Assembly (NCBI RefSeq): GCF_030272615.1
Contig: NC_081410.1
Span: 254,743,533-254,807,532 of the forward strand
Length of the DNA: 64,000 nucleotides
DNA from: Cryptomeria japonica
Lineage: Eukaryota; Streptophyta; Pinopsida; Cupressales; Cupressaceae
Direction: 5' to 3'
How positions within the stretch are numbered: the first letter of the stretch is position 1; each line of letters opens with the position of its first letter. Below, one piece after another: positions 34,263-46,288 of this stretch. The notes under the pieces are model-generated. The model had not been told where the DNA came from. It worked only from the letters and a program-made list of their open reading frames with translations, and did not search any database. A program made the position numbers and the translations under genes.

Positions 34263-36925
34263 CTAGAAAGATTTTTCATTCCTTTTCTTTTTCCTTCTGA
34301 TTTTTTCACTGTCACTTCCATCCTCCGAGTCAGATGCCCTCAACCTTTTCTTTCTTCTTGTTTTTTCATACTCATATTCATGCTTTGAATTATTTTTCGT
34401 TCTTGGTGACTCCTTACTGCTCTCACTGTCAGTTTCACTCTCAGAATCTGAGTATGATCTATCAGAATCTGACGAATCTGATGAACTAGAAGAATCATCA
34501 TTAGAGGTAGATTCATCTGACACATGAATAGAATTTTGCTACTGCATTACAAGCCTTGGCATATTCTTCAAATACTCACATAAACTCTCAGTGATACCAC
34601 CAAGACCAATAGAAGTAAATAAATTGATAGCAAACCATGAATTTTTGGGATTGTCCTTTGGAGAAATTGAATCAAAAGACTCCTACATTGTTGGATCGTT
34701 CAACCTTTCATTACGTAACAATATACCAAGCTACTCTGCTAGCTCCTACAAGAGAAGCTTGGCATAAAAATACAGGAAGAGGAAGTAGTATCTTCCTCTA
34801 TCAGACGTATATAAGCAAGACAATGCCATGGAAGAGCATCCGTGCCAAGTAAGTGGGCCAAAAACTTTGCAACATTATGCAATTTATTTGTTTCCAGTCT
34901 GTGTATCATAGAATACTATTGTACAAAACACTTATCAAAAAAGTCCTCATAAATTTTACTGATCATACAGAATCTTTGCCCAAGAAGACCATAATAACGA
35001 AGGCATGTTCTCTCTTGACTAGGTTCAAGCTTGATCTTTAGTAACTTATGACCAGCTTCCTCAAAATCAACACTTGACATGATTGTCAAATAAATTGAAT
35101 GTCTTAAATTGACCAAGTTTGTCTCTATCTCATCCTGTATTCTCAGTGCTTCCTCACCTTCCTCTTCATCATCATCATTATCATCATCTGAATCATCACC
35201 TGAATCATTCTCCCCTTCCGCTTCATCTGAAGAAGCATCTCCAAGGATATCTTTCTTCAGTTTTTCATAGGTTGCTTCATGCTCTAAGAAATCAAGATCT
35301 GGCTTGAAAACATCCAAACCAGCTTCTTGATCAAGTTCATCTTCTAGGAAAACGTCATGTGTTAACTGATCTGAACGCACAGCTGGATGACCCTTGAACT
35401 TAGCTTTGCAAATTGCAAAAAGGCCTTCAATTAAAAACTGTACTCGTTTGCCAATTTACCCCTCATGGAGAATACCTCTAAATCTTTCAAAAATCCCAGA
35501 GACCTTTGTTAGTGTAGGTTTTTTATTTTCCTTATGTTAGGGAATATTTATTTTTCCTACACATATATTATTTAAGCTTGCTTAGGTTAATAGGAGTGGT
35601 TTATATGAGGACACATGGCGAAATACTTTAGCTATATGTGTATCTCTCCACCTCACATGGGTAGTTGAGTTTCACACCCTCTTTTGGCTTGTTGTGCCAC
35701 CTCTCATAACCACTATTTTGTCATTTCCTAAGTGGGTTATGGGGTAGTTGGGTTTCACACCCTCTTTTGGCCTTATGTGCCAACTTTCTCAACCCTTTTT
35801 TTGTCTTCATGTAAGGAGGTTATTCCACATGTTTTGGCATTTACCAAGAAGGTAAAACCTCCCACTTTTTATGGGGAATGGGAGTTAATGCACCCCTTGG
35901 ATGTATATGCTTATATTTTTCTATATAATAAGCACTATACTCTCACCTTCACTAGTCAAGTTAGTGGAGTGATAGCTCGGTGAGAGTCTTCTCCAAATTC
36001 TCTTCTTTGTCTCTATTTCTCTCTCATATCAAAATTATCTTCATTCAGCTATTTTGATCTTCGATTATTCATTGCATGAGGAGTTTCATGTGATCTATGA
36101 CCAACAATAGATCTTGGCTCAGTTCTCGCTTCTCGCAGAATCTCACAACCTTTGGGTGAAAGGTCTTGCAACAAAGAACCACATTCTTTCAAGAACCCAC
36201 CAACAACCTCTACATTATCATATGTGGGGTTCTCTAGTAAAAGGGTGAGAAGTTCCAAGGCAATGATCTCATGTGCAACTTGTTGGTTCACTAAATGAGC
36301 TATGAATTTGGCTGTTGCTATCAACATGTGCTTGTCATTGTGTTTGTATGCCCTCTTAAGCTGCAAAATAATTCTTCGCAAAAGTAGATTGCCAACTTTA
36401 GGAAATTTTGTATTTACCACAACAACCAACGCAGCAAAAACATTTGTAAATCCAGGGGATGCCATTTGGGATTTCATACAAGACCTACAAAATAGACCCC
36501 TCCCACAGATGAGATTCTTTGCAAACAACTCTGGAATGATGTTCTTGATGTTAGATGCATTTACCTTGTTTACTAACCCATTGATACTCTTCTGAAGGGC
36601 ATCCCATGTCATGCGCTAGTATTCCACACTACTCTTGTCTTCCACATCTTTCATCATTTGAGCCAGCTTAAATGGGGAATGTAAACACCCCCACTTCTTT
36701 CAACACCCTTCTCAGCTCCTCTTACAACACCTTCGCCATTCCCATTCTGAGATGGAGCAGACACAACACCAGAAGTTTTCACTTCCACTACCTCTCTATC
36801 CCTCTTGTTTCCAGAAGCCCCTTTATCACTTAATTCATGCTTATTTCTATATATAAACCCATTAGGAAGCATGCATTTTTCCATAAAAGCTAGCCCAAAT
36901 ATTTTACAGTTTTTTTTCATCAAGA
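34263..36925 (-). pseudogene. CWC22: Processed pseudogene of splicing factor CWC22
   Basis: CWC22 is a spliceosome protein with an eIF4G-like MIF4G domain and an MA3 domain. The minus strand reads N-terminal region, then MIF4G (36,612-36,160: INGLVNKVNASNIKNIIPEL, LVNQQVAHEIIALELL). Next come FERFRGILHEG and KRVQFLIEGLFA (35,390-35,490), an acidic insert, IYLTIMSSVDFEEAGHKLLK (MA3 region, 35,000-35,120) and the S/D-rich tail. No introns separate these parts, so it is a retrocopy. It carries stops (TAG before the MIF4G at about 36,616), frameshifts, a small deletion before the ERTCLRYYGLLGQ motif and a solo LTR at 35,507-36,147. Confidence 0.88.
35507..36147 (+). repeat. Solo LTR (641 bp) inside the CWC22 pseudogene, TSD ACCTT
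   Basis: It starts TGTTAGTGTAGG and ends GAATCTCACA, with ACCTT directly on both sides (35,502-35,506 and 36,148-36,152). Removing it and one ACCTT brings the two halves of the CWC22 sequence together. A TATA-like CTATATAATA at 35,921 supports plus orientation. It contains two copies of a roughly 90-bp unit (GTTTCACACCCTCTTTTGGC at 35,668 and 35,750). The termini fit an LTR retrotransposon, probably Copia; no internal region remains. Confidence 0.9.
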
Positions 36926-36959
36926 TTCCCTCGGGAGCTGGCAGATCCTGCTTCCATAC

Positions 36960-37105
36960 TTTAATTTTGTTTTCTCAAAGGGCAATCCTAAAAATCCATG
37001 CATTGCAAACAACTTTTTACACCTTTGTTGGTTGTGGTGGTGTCACAGAGAGTTTACATCAATAAATGAAGAACATGCCAATGCTTTTAATGCAGTAGTA
37101 GAAGT
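36960..37105 (+). pseudogene. CWC22: Inverted fragment of the CWC22 C-terminal region
   Basis: The plus strand reads VGCGGVTESLHQ, stop, MKNMPMLLMQ, which corresponds to the end of the CWC22 MA3 region (the minus-strand copy has LGGI-T-ESL and KNMPRL near 34,560-34,620). It points opposite to the main pseudogene and begins only about 35 bp from its N-terminal end. It is a second, separate fragment and not part of the same colinear copy. Confidence 0.7.
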
Positions 37106-38387
37106 CTATCTCTTATTCAATATCTCTAGTGAAACCCCCATGATCTTTTGTTGGAGTAGAATTTGTTATATTCTAGAAAGGGTCTTGTCCTTTGTTGATG
37201 TGATATTCATCTACCTCAAGAAATAATTGTTCTTTTCTCCAACAAGAAGTGGAACTAAATGAAGATCTAGCACCATGAAATGAATCCTCAAAAGGATTAC
37301 TATAGTTAGTTTTGGTAGACAATGATCTGGGTAAAATACTAATGTGGCTTTAGGAAACATTATGTACTAGCTTAGCATACTCTAACAACTTTGTTGTGAC
37401 ATGCTACATCCAATTAAGTTTCCATCGGTATCTCTATTGTGTTTATGGATTGGGATTCAATGTACTCTTTTTATACATAGATTTTACTTTCAACTGAGGA
37501 GGTTTGTATGTACTTACTTGTCTTTCGATTGTATTCCTATTTCAATAATTTCTTCTATTAACAAATCATTTGTTGTAAGTTGTACAAGTGGAAGCTTGAA
37601 CATGCCTTCCATGCTAGCCTTGTTGATACGTTCAACACCATCTTGTGCAACAAATCTTTAGAACTCCACTATTTCATTGAAGAGTGAGTAGTAGGGACAA
37701 TCTAGGACACTTACAGAGGTTTTGCAAGAGAGATAAATAGACCTAAATATTATGGCTTAATAATGATCAATAGGTAAACAAATAATAAACTCTCAATATC
37801 AAAATGACTTTCTCCATTGTCTTTACTAGAAATGGATAGATATGCTAATAATGGCTTTATGACTGTATGTCAACTTTAGACTCAATCCAAGAAGAGCTAG
37901 AACTAATATGCGATATTTAGATTTATGATCTCTATAATATAACAATCCCATAATTATGTTTCCACGCATCTATACCACAACACAAACATCATGCTAGTGT
38001 TCAGCCATAACAATTGATATCCTAATTATAGAATGTGAAATATGCACATAACTATGAATAAAGATTAAGAAAAACAAAGAAAGATTCTTATTGCAAACAT
38101 AAATGACTAATGGACAAGAATTGAATTCATTGTAGATAGTTTTGAATATCAAACTCACTTATTTGTGTGCATTTACTAACTCATGTACTTGTGGCCAACC
38201 ATTTATCTCTTTCATAAATTAAACACTTATTAATAACATTAAATGGTTGAGTAATTATGTTTTAGTTGAAATTGAAAATAAAATATTTTATTTCAGGACA
38301 GCTCACATTATTCCCTATCATATTTTAGACTCTCAGTTTTGTTAGTAGTGGTTTGATGTCTTTGGAGCTGATCATTACATTTCTTTA
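37106..38387. other. AT-rich stretch with no recognised gene
   Basis: Scattered short open frames only. On the minus strand around 37,240-37,640 there is a hint of decayed coding (LLRIHFMVLDLHLVPLLVGE), but I cannot assign it to a family. Nothing else is visible. Confidence 0.4.
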
Positions 38388-39176
38388 GTTACGTTTGCCA
38401 ATGTACTCCCAGCCTATGCCAAAATGGGAGCTTTGGAACAGGGTATGGACATCCATCAAAGCATAAAAGATAGAGGAATTTTGTCAGACGTAGTTGCAAC
38501 TACACAAAATGGATTTGTTGAGAAGGCTTTAGAAACTTTCAAGTAAATGCAATCGACAGGTGTAAAGCCGAATTCCATGACCATTGCTACTATCCTCCCC
38601 GCCTGTGCCAAAATGGGAGATTTGGAACAGGGTATGGACATTCATCGAAGCATAAAGGATAAAGAAATTTTGTCAGATGTTGTAGTTGTAACTGCCCTAG
38701 TAGACATGTATGCAAAATGTGGAAGCATAGACAAGGCATGTGAATTGTTTGATAGAATGCCTGAAAGAAGTGTTGTCTCGTGGACTGCAACGATTGCTAG
38801 ATATGCACAAAATGGATTTGTTGAAAAGGCTTTAGACACTTTCAAGAAAATGAAATTGGAAGGCATAAAGCCAAATTCCACAACTTTTGCCAGCATCCTC
38901 CCTGCCTGTGCAAAAATGGGAGCTTTGGAACAGGGTATGGACATCCATCAAAGCATAATGAATAGAGGAATTTTGTTAGGTGTTGTACTTGCAAATGCCC
39001 TGCTTGACATGAATGCAAAATGTGGAAACATGGACAAGGCTTGTGAATTGTTTGATAAGATGTTGCAAAGAGATGTGATCTCATGTGAACAATCAACACG
39101 CACGTATATGGGAGGAAGGGATTGCTGCTACAAAATTGAACGCTCACTCCTCAATCACAGTTCTATGGTTTTATGA
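38388..39176 (+). pseudogene. PPR-repeat protein fragment
   Basis: Pentatricopeptide repeat proteins bind organelle RNA. Three partial repeat blocks are visible with conifer-style motifs: AKMGALEQGMDIHQSIKD, LVDMYAKCGSIDKACELF, WTATIARYAQNGFVEKALDT and GIKPNSTTFASILPACAKMG. The frame opens at about 38,388, is broken by TAA at 38,544-38,546, and ends at 39,174-39,176. The first block is shortened (VVAT joins directly to TQNGF), deleting roughly 50 residues of a typical repeat. There is no N-terminal targeting region and no E or DYW domain, so this is a captured or decayed fragment of a PLS-class gene. Confidence 0.88.
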
Positions 39177-39389
39177 GATTAAATTAGGACAATTAACCAT
39201 CACATGTATATTTTTTGCAACATGAAATTAAAAACTAGGACAATTTGAATCTACCTCCTGCGCGGGATTGCCTTCGACGCGGGTTTGATGTTCTTGGGGG
39301 TTGAAGTCGCCACATACGCCTACGTGGGATTGCAATTCACAAATGAATTCCCCGCCTCTTTTTTTATTTTGTAATGGCCATTGTTGTTA

Positions 39390-39587
39390 GAATTACGACG
39401 AACTCGAGCACTTTTTTGAAAAAAAGAAATTTATCATTGCTAATGCCTTCTTCGTCGAAACCAAATAGGAAATTTCTGTCGAAATTACGATGAATGTGGA
39501 TATTTTTTCAAAAAAAATCAAATTTGGCCACAATATACCTTCTCCGTCAGAAACCTCTGTCAAAAATCTAGTCCAAATGTATTAGTG
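39390..39587 (-). mobile_element. CACTA-like terminus with subterminal repeats
   Basis: The plus strand ends TATTAGTG at 39,580-39,587, equivalent to a CACTA start on the minus strand. It is exactly where the Copia integrase stops matching its family. Inside lie two degenerate copies of a roughly 100-bp block (AATTACGACGAAC at 39,392 and AATTACGATGAAT at 39,483, each followed by a TTTTTT and AAAAAA stretch and a CGTC-AAACC end). TCGTCGAAA / CCGTCAGAAA subterminal motifs are common in CACTA elements. No partner terminus was found. Confidence 0.4.
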
Positions 39588-40573
39588 ACAACCTCTCTCC
39601 AATAGATATCAGGTAATTTAGCTTCAACCATCATAGTCCTTGCAGCATCCAAAATTGTTAGGTTCTTTCTTTCCACCAATCCGTTCTGTTGTGGGGTTGT
39701 AGGTGCCAAAAGTTGTCTCCTAATACCATTCCTTTTACAAAAGTTGTTGAACTCATTGGGTGTAAACTCACCACCATGATTTGATCTTAAGCACTTTATC
39801 TTCAGTCTTATCTCAGTCTCAACCATAGCCTTAAAGATTCTGAATTTTTCAAAAGCTTTAGATTTCTCTTTCAAAAATGCTACCCACATCATTCTAGAAT
39901 AGTCATCAATAAGTAACATAAAATATCTATCACCTTGAAAAAATTTAGTCCTTGCCGGTCCACATAAATCAGTATGAATAAGATCAAGAATTTAATTAGA
40001 TTTATTATGTACACTTCTGAAATAAGTTCTAACTTGCTTACCCATTTGATATTCTCTACATACCAGATTCTGAGGTTTAACAATCTTGGGCAAATCTTTG
40101 ACAACTGCTATTGAACTGATCTTTACTATGCAATCAAAATTAACTTGACACATCCTCTTATACCATAACCAACTTTTATCAATCTGAGCAATCAAGCAAG
40201 CCTTCTCACCGGAGTTCAAATGAAAGATATTACCATTAGACTAAGTTCTGGAAGCAATCTCCAATCCAAATTTATTAATAATCTTACATTTTCCATCCTT
40301 GAATTTTAAATGAAATACTCTATCCACCATCTGACCTACACTTAAAATATAATGCTTTAAGCCTTTAACATAATAAACATTATCAGTATTAGTCTTACCA
40401 TCCAATGATATTTTTCCTTTGTCTTTGATCCTACATGTCTTGTTGTCTCCAAATCTGACCAATCCACCATCAATTTCTTGCAGTGATAAGAACTTTATTT
40501 TGTCACCAGTCATGTGATGTGAGCAACCACTGTCTATAACCCATTCTTCCTTTTCTTCAATTTTAGCAGCCAA
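39588..40573 (-). pseudogene. Copia protease and integrase segment
   Basis: The protease has EEWVIDSGCSHHMTGD (active site DSG) near 40,520. The GAG-pre-integrase region follows, broken by stops. The integrase core starts with MLLIDDYSRMMWVAFLKEK, continues with KCLRSNHGGEF, where the usual second catalytic aspartate (SDRGGEF) is asparagine, and NGLVERKNLTILDAARTMM, which keeps the glutamate. The match ends at IYWREVV where the CACTA-like terminus begins. All three segments share one frame. Confidence 0.9.
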
Positions 40574-41712
40574 GGCCTTTTCCTCAGTATGTGTTGGTTC
40601 AATGAGAGATTCAGAGAATCATTCTTGATAGCAATAAAGACCCAATCTTTGCTGGATGAAGCACCATTATTGGATCCACTCACAGGTTCATCATCATCAA
40701 AAATACCATCATCATCACTCGCATAATAACATGATTTATCTTTACTTCTTCTAAATTTAGGTTTGCTCTTATATTCAAGATTAGGCTTATAATTCCTTAT
40801 AAATCTTTCATGATTCCTAGGAGCTCTTTCAGGACATCTATATGCAAAATGACCAATCTTATTGCATGAAAAACATTTAAAAGGGACTTTCCCTTCATAC
40901 TTACTTCCAGCTGGTCCTTTAGGAATTCTTCTAGTAATCAGGGCTTCCAGCTCTTCAAGCTCTCTTTCTTCTTTCTCAATTTCCTCGATATCTTTAGCAT
41001 ACATCTCTTTCCAATCTATCTTCTATTTACTAGATGCAGATGCTCTAAATGCAGTCTCAGTTTTAGCAGCACTCTGATCTCTAAGTTCTTGAACTTCAAA
41101 AGCAGACAATTTACCAAGTAGTGTATCTTTGATCACAAGGGTACTTGACATTGTCTGGAGTTTATTGATAGCAGTAGCCTTCATCTTGTAAGTCAAAGGT
41201 AGAACTCTTAGAACTTTTGACACTATCTCATCCTCACTAATAGATCCACCGCAACATTTGATACCCATGACAATCTCATTGACTCTATCTATGAAAGAGC
41301 TTATCTTCTCATCTTCTTCCATCTTCAAAGTTTCATATCTTACCCAGAAACCTTCAAGTTTAGCAATCTTCACAGCCTGGTCACCTTCATAAACAGTTTA
41401 AAGTTTTGTCCAGATCAACTTAGCATTCTCCAACTCTATGACATTTAATAGCTTTTCACCAGATAGGGTGCTTAATAATGCTTCTTTTTCTCTTACATCA
41501 TTTTCAACTCTCTTCTCTTCATCAACAGGTGTCAGTGTTTCAGAATTAGGATCATGAGGTATATACCCTTTCTCCACTATCTCCCAAACTTCAGCTCCAA
41601 GACATCTGAGATGAATCTTCATTTGCTCCTTCCATATCTTGTAATTTGTACCATCAAATTTGGGACTCTCCTTCTGGTAGGGATTGAATGTATAACTAGA
41701 TGCAGTTTCCAT
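40534..41712 (-). pseudogene. gag: Copia gag (UBN2 type) with zinc knuckle
   Basis: It starts at ATG 41,712 and shows KFDGTNYKIWKEQMKIHL (DUF4219/UBN2 N-terminus). After a TAA at about 41,398 comes GFWVRYETLKMEEDEKISSF with LRVLPLTYKMKATAI (UBN2), and finally a zinc knuckle CFSCNKIGHFAYRC (C-x2-C-x4-H-x4-C) near 40,860. Stops at about 41,398 and 41,021 interrupt an otherwise single frame. Confidence 0.9.
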
Positions 41713-41770
41713 TGGATCTCCTCAAGAGATTAAGCTTTTGCAGAGAGGACCTCGCTCTAATACCAATTAT

Positions 41771-42993
41771 TGGAATGCACTAATACTGGCAGTAAACGGA
41801 GAGGTGGGGGGGGGTGAATCAGTTTACTAACAATAACAACAATTAATAAAATTTATAAACCTTAAATCGAAGCACAACCTAATGAAGAATATAACAAGAA
41901 AGCACAACACACATAACACCAATATTTGACGTGGAAAACCCAGAAAGGGAAAAACTATAGTGGGAAATCCTACCCACAAACAAATGAATACTCTGCAGTA
42001 GTATTATGAATAATTACCATGGGGTCTGCACATGTAGAAAGGCCAACAACCTAGAGCACACTTCTCATCACAAAGGGAAGTCCCACCAACTTACAAAATC
42101 ATCGGACTATAATTCAAAAAATAGTTAATGAACTGTGAAAGTAGCATCTACTAATGCCTAATACAGTTCTGGTTAAGGATTGATGTCTGCTCTGCAATAC
42201 AAAACCTTTCCAACCTTCACCTGAATGATATGAATTTATTTGCACTTAATCCTTCTCTGATAATGTAGACTTAATCAACCATCGATATATAAATTACATG
42301 AGCAAGTCACCTATAAATACAATCATCAACCTTACTGACAATGTCGGCTAAACCCTAAACCCATAAACCCATAAACCCATAATTACAAAATTACATCACA
42401 TGATACCACTAGACCAATATTATAATTTAAATTACATAGCATGGACCTAAATCAAGTAACCAAACAATTATATTCTCCAGGGATTTCGCTAAGACAAAAA
42501 TCCAACACGCTTCACTTGCCGATAGAAACCCTTAGTGAAAGTTTAACTGGATCCAAATAGGACCACCATAATAGCACACCATCCAATGCAAAGTCACCAA
42601 ATGCTCATGATATGATCAAGAAGCACTAATAGCATTAAAGAAACTGATTCCATAAGCTAGACCCAAAACGCACTGACCAAGTCACCAGGACACCATACCG
42701 GTAAATCTAACCGGGAACGCCAGAAGCCGGTAAAGCCAAAAGCTAGCCGGTAAAGGCATAAACCAAAAGCGATAACTAAACCATGAAACCACTAGAATAT
42801 AGCAAGCATGTAACCATCAAAATAAGCATCCAAAACCAATTCCAAAGGTCTGATCATACTAGATCAGAATCACAACCAAAACCAAAATGATCACCAAGAC
42901 TAATCGGGATAGATCTAACCGAGATAGTCTCCAACTAGGATATAGTGTTGAAATCATTGACAACACTTAACTAAATCCAACATATTGCCAACA
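41771..42993 (-). repeat. 5' LTR of the minus-strand Copia element
   Basis: On the minus strand it runs from TGTTGGCAATATG to GTGCATTCCA, about 1.22 kb, followed by the primer-binding site at about 41,756-41,768. It contains CATTTGTTTGTGGGTAGGATT and TTTTCCACGTCAAATATTGG, phrases shared in spirit with the other Copia LTRs here (50,323 and 53,310). The start could instead be 42,982, where a second TGTTGG occurs. Confidence 0.8.
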
Positions 42994-45900
42994 GGTATGT
43001 AGCTCATATCCTCTTTCTTCATGACTTTATTTCTCCATGGAATAAATAGAAACACAAAAGCTTCACTTTTTACTTGTTTATATTTAGGGTTTTAATTTAA
43101 AACCCTTCATGCATACTTTTTTTGTGTCTATACCTTTTATATATGCAAAATATATGCTTTTTACATGCATGGGTCTGGGTTGGCATCCTTTATTCGACAT
43201 TAGGGTTGAGATTATACTTTCTACCTTCTACCTTTTGCATGATGTTGACACTATTAATATTTTTGGAAAAGACTTTTTAGTGAAGCTTAATCTTTGTTCC
43301 TGTATATATTTAGGGTTGTGGGTTTAACCCTTCATATATATGGGCATAAAAATAAAGTTTCAACTTTTCTATGTATTTTGTGTATTCTTACTGTTGTAGC
43401 ATGGATGTCAGACTCTCATCCTTGCTGGATTTGCAAGTTTACCTCTTGGAAGAAGAAAAAGTGCAGGAATTCTAAATGCTTTTGTTTTTCTATGTACATG
43501 CTCAGTTTTCTTAGCGTTGGATATTGGCTTTTGCTTGCAATGATATTATGTTGATTTAAGATATCTTTCAAATATGTGTTCACTATGTGTGGAATTTCTT
43601 AACAGTGCTTTGCTACTAATATTGTTATTTGGCTGCTAAAACCCTTGATATGGACACCCTGTTCTTAGGGTTTGAATGCATATACTTGGTTATTTTTCCT
43701 TCGTACTGGTACTCTGAATGTGATTTTTATGGGGCTGCAAAACTTTCATGTCAATGCCTTTTCGGTCTCTACCATGGCTATATCAATAGCATATCCTTGC
43801 TTTAGTAGTGATTTACCTTGTGTAAGCTCTTGACTTAACCATCATATTTGATCCTAGAAGACCCCTTTGACTGTGCTTATTACCTTAGGTTCACTGCTAC
43901 CTCTTCTACCATTTTGATATGATCTTTTAAAGCCTCTTGTGATTGGTGATTGTGAAAGCTCTTAGACCAAAACCATCATTATAACCTTGAATCCTTAACA
44001 CTGTAACCATGCTTTTAAAATGCATGATTAAGGTTTATGCACTATATTTCTATCGATAATGACCTTCGGTTTGATGCCCTTTCAACTTATGCATTGTTAA
44101 TTAATGTTGATGCAGCTATTGAGACACCTTATATGTGACAATTTATGAGCCTTTCATGACTTCTTTGTACCTTATCATAGTCTTGTGACAATATTTCATC
44201 CCTATCATAAGGCTTGACTTTGATTTATCTCTACAACTAACTTGGTCTGATTGATGTCTCCTCTATCCTTGCTTCCTTGAAACATGAATATGAACTCTTC
44301 TCTGAGATGTATTGACTGTGAACTTTGAGTTGTATGCACTATCTCCTATGCTTATAGTTCTTTTGAAGATGTTATTTTAATAGTTAGGTCTGCTCACTAT
44401 TAAGTCTGCAAGATGAAGATTTGTTGTGTACCATGCTTTTGATTGTGATCTTAGCATGTTGCCCCTTTGTCTGCTCTTAAATGGGATGATTAAATATGCA
44501 ATGAATGTTTCTCTTATTGTCCTCTGTGTGACTATAGATTCACTGTCATCATCATGGTTGCAATATACTCTTTATTTGATGACTGTACTTTTGAGAAGGC
44601 ATTCATATCTACTACAATGTATCTTGATTGCTTTTAATGATCCTATGACTATGAATAAAATTACCTTGTCCTTATACCATACTACTATACTGGAAGCTCT
44701 TTACTCACCCATGGATAGTCCATGTGACTGTATATTGAGACTGAGACTGTATTTTGATATCATGGACTATCTTGAAACCTTTGGCAGTGACTAATCATTT
44801 GGGATTGTCCTTTTCTCTTTACTAGTTGCCATGAGTATTTGTCAATGTTGAGGTCAATGCTCTTTGGTGATTGTTAATGGTTGTTATATAAGATGTCATA
44901 TTGCTTTAGGGTTGTAACTTTGATGCTTTCCCTACTATTAATGTTTGCATTATTTATGTTCTTATGTGCTCTTTAATAATGCATTTTATGTCATCTTCAT
45001 TGTGTTGACTATCATGAGCCTTGGATGTCTCTGCTATTTCATTACTTTTCTTGTCAAAACCTTGTTGGGTTTGTAATCTCACCAATGGATGAGCTCATAG
45101 AGTTGTATCCTTTGTGTCTTTTGTGTGATAGGAGTATATATTCTTCATGGAGATAAAAAACAAACCCTTACCCCTCCTTCTTGAGGTTATCATAAGTTGC
45201 ACACAAACCTTTGTAACTGTATATTGTTCTTTGAATGCTTCTTTACCGTTGCTTTTTGTGCCTTTGTGACTCCCCTTATGCACTATAATTTTTCTTGTAA
45301 GAATGATTGTGTACTTCTTAATGTTCATTGTCCTCTTCAAATCTTTCCATGGTCATCATGACTTTGTTGAACAATGATTGCAATGATTGTTCTTTATTTG
45401 CTATGTTGGAGTATATGGATTGTTGTGACACTAAGCTTGTAATATATCTTCAATGGATGCTATTCATTGTAGTTTTGTCCTTTTTTGATACTATGATTAT
45501 TCTAACAGTCATGAATTGCATATCCTCTTATGGATTGTAATGACTAAGCTTTTTAGGACTTCTCTGTCTAGTCCTTTAATTTGTATGGATTGTCATTTGG
45601 TCCTTGGATGGTGATCTTTATAAAACTGCTTATGACAGTAAAACTATGGCTCATGCATCCTTACCACTGCTCTTTTCTTTCTATAATGGTTGTGTGGTTG
45701 ATGATTGAGGCTTTATACCTACAACAAGACTTCATTGAACTATCCTCATTCACACATTTGTGATTGTCCTATACTCATATAACTTGAAACTGTTCGAGAT
45801 TGCTTTGCATTAAACACTATTTATGAAACAAGTTCTTATGGCCTAGTACATTTTATTGTCTTTGATAATGCACTATCACTGTTCTTTTTCAAAGACTATT

Positions 45901-46288
45901 ATCATTTCATCTTACTCTTGTATAATGCTCATGCTCATTAAATATCATTAGGCATGAACCTTCTTCTATTACTATATGTTGTCTTTTTGTATTAAATTTG
46001 CTATCATACCCCCAAGATTTTATGTTGCAATAATTAATCTGAGACCCTATTGTGGTTGTCTGGCAGTTAAATATGTCAGTATGGTTCCATTGGACACTGA
46101 CATATCATTTATAACAACGATCTCAAAAGTTTACTATTGTGAATGATAAGCCCTTGTTCACTGAAGCCATATTGACATATTAGCATGTTGGGTTCAACCC
46201 TTGTGGGAGCCTCATTTTACCCCACATGCTTGAATGGTAAATCAGTAATGCACTATGTACCTGTATCTTTCACTTGTAATAAGAATAA
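42994..46288. other. Long AT-rich stretch without a recognised gene
   Basis: Many short open frames of T-rich composition, none with a recognisable domain. It may be LTR or leader sequence of the Gypsy fragment that starts at 46,289, but no LTR boundary is clear. Phrases such as CATGCATGGGTCTGGGTTGGCAT do not repeat elsewhere in the window. Confidence 0.4.

Larger units (their letters stand above)
39588..42993 (-). mobile_element. Ty1-Copia retrotransposon, truncated in integrase
   Basis: Minus strand: LTR (42,993-41,771), primer-binding site TTGGTATTAGAGC, gag, protease and most of the integrase core. Reverse transcriptase, RNase H and the 3' LTR are missing because of the break at 39,587. 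One frameshift at the gag-protease boundary (about 40,540-40,580) and several stops show decay. Confidence 0.9.

Noticed and set aside
44426-45763. Several T-rich ORFs of 60-122 codons
   Set aside because: There are no domains, no consistent frame and no homology I recognise; chance frames in AT-rich DNA.
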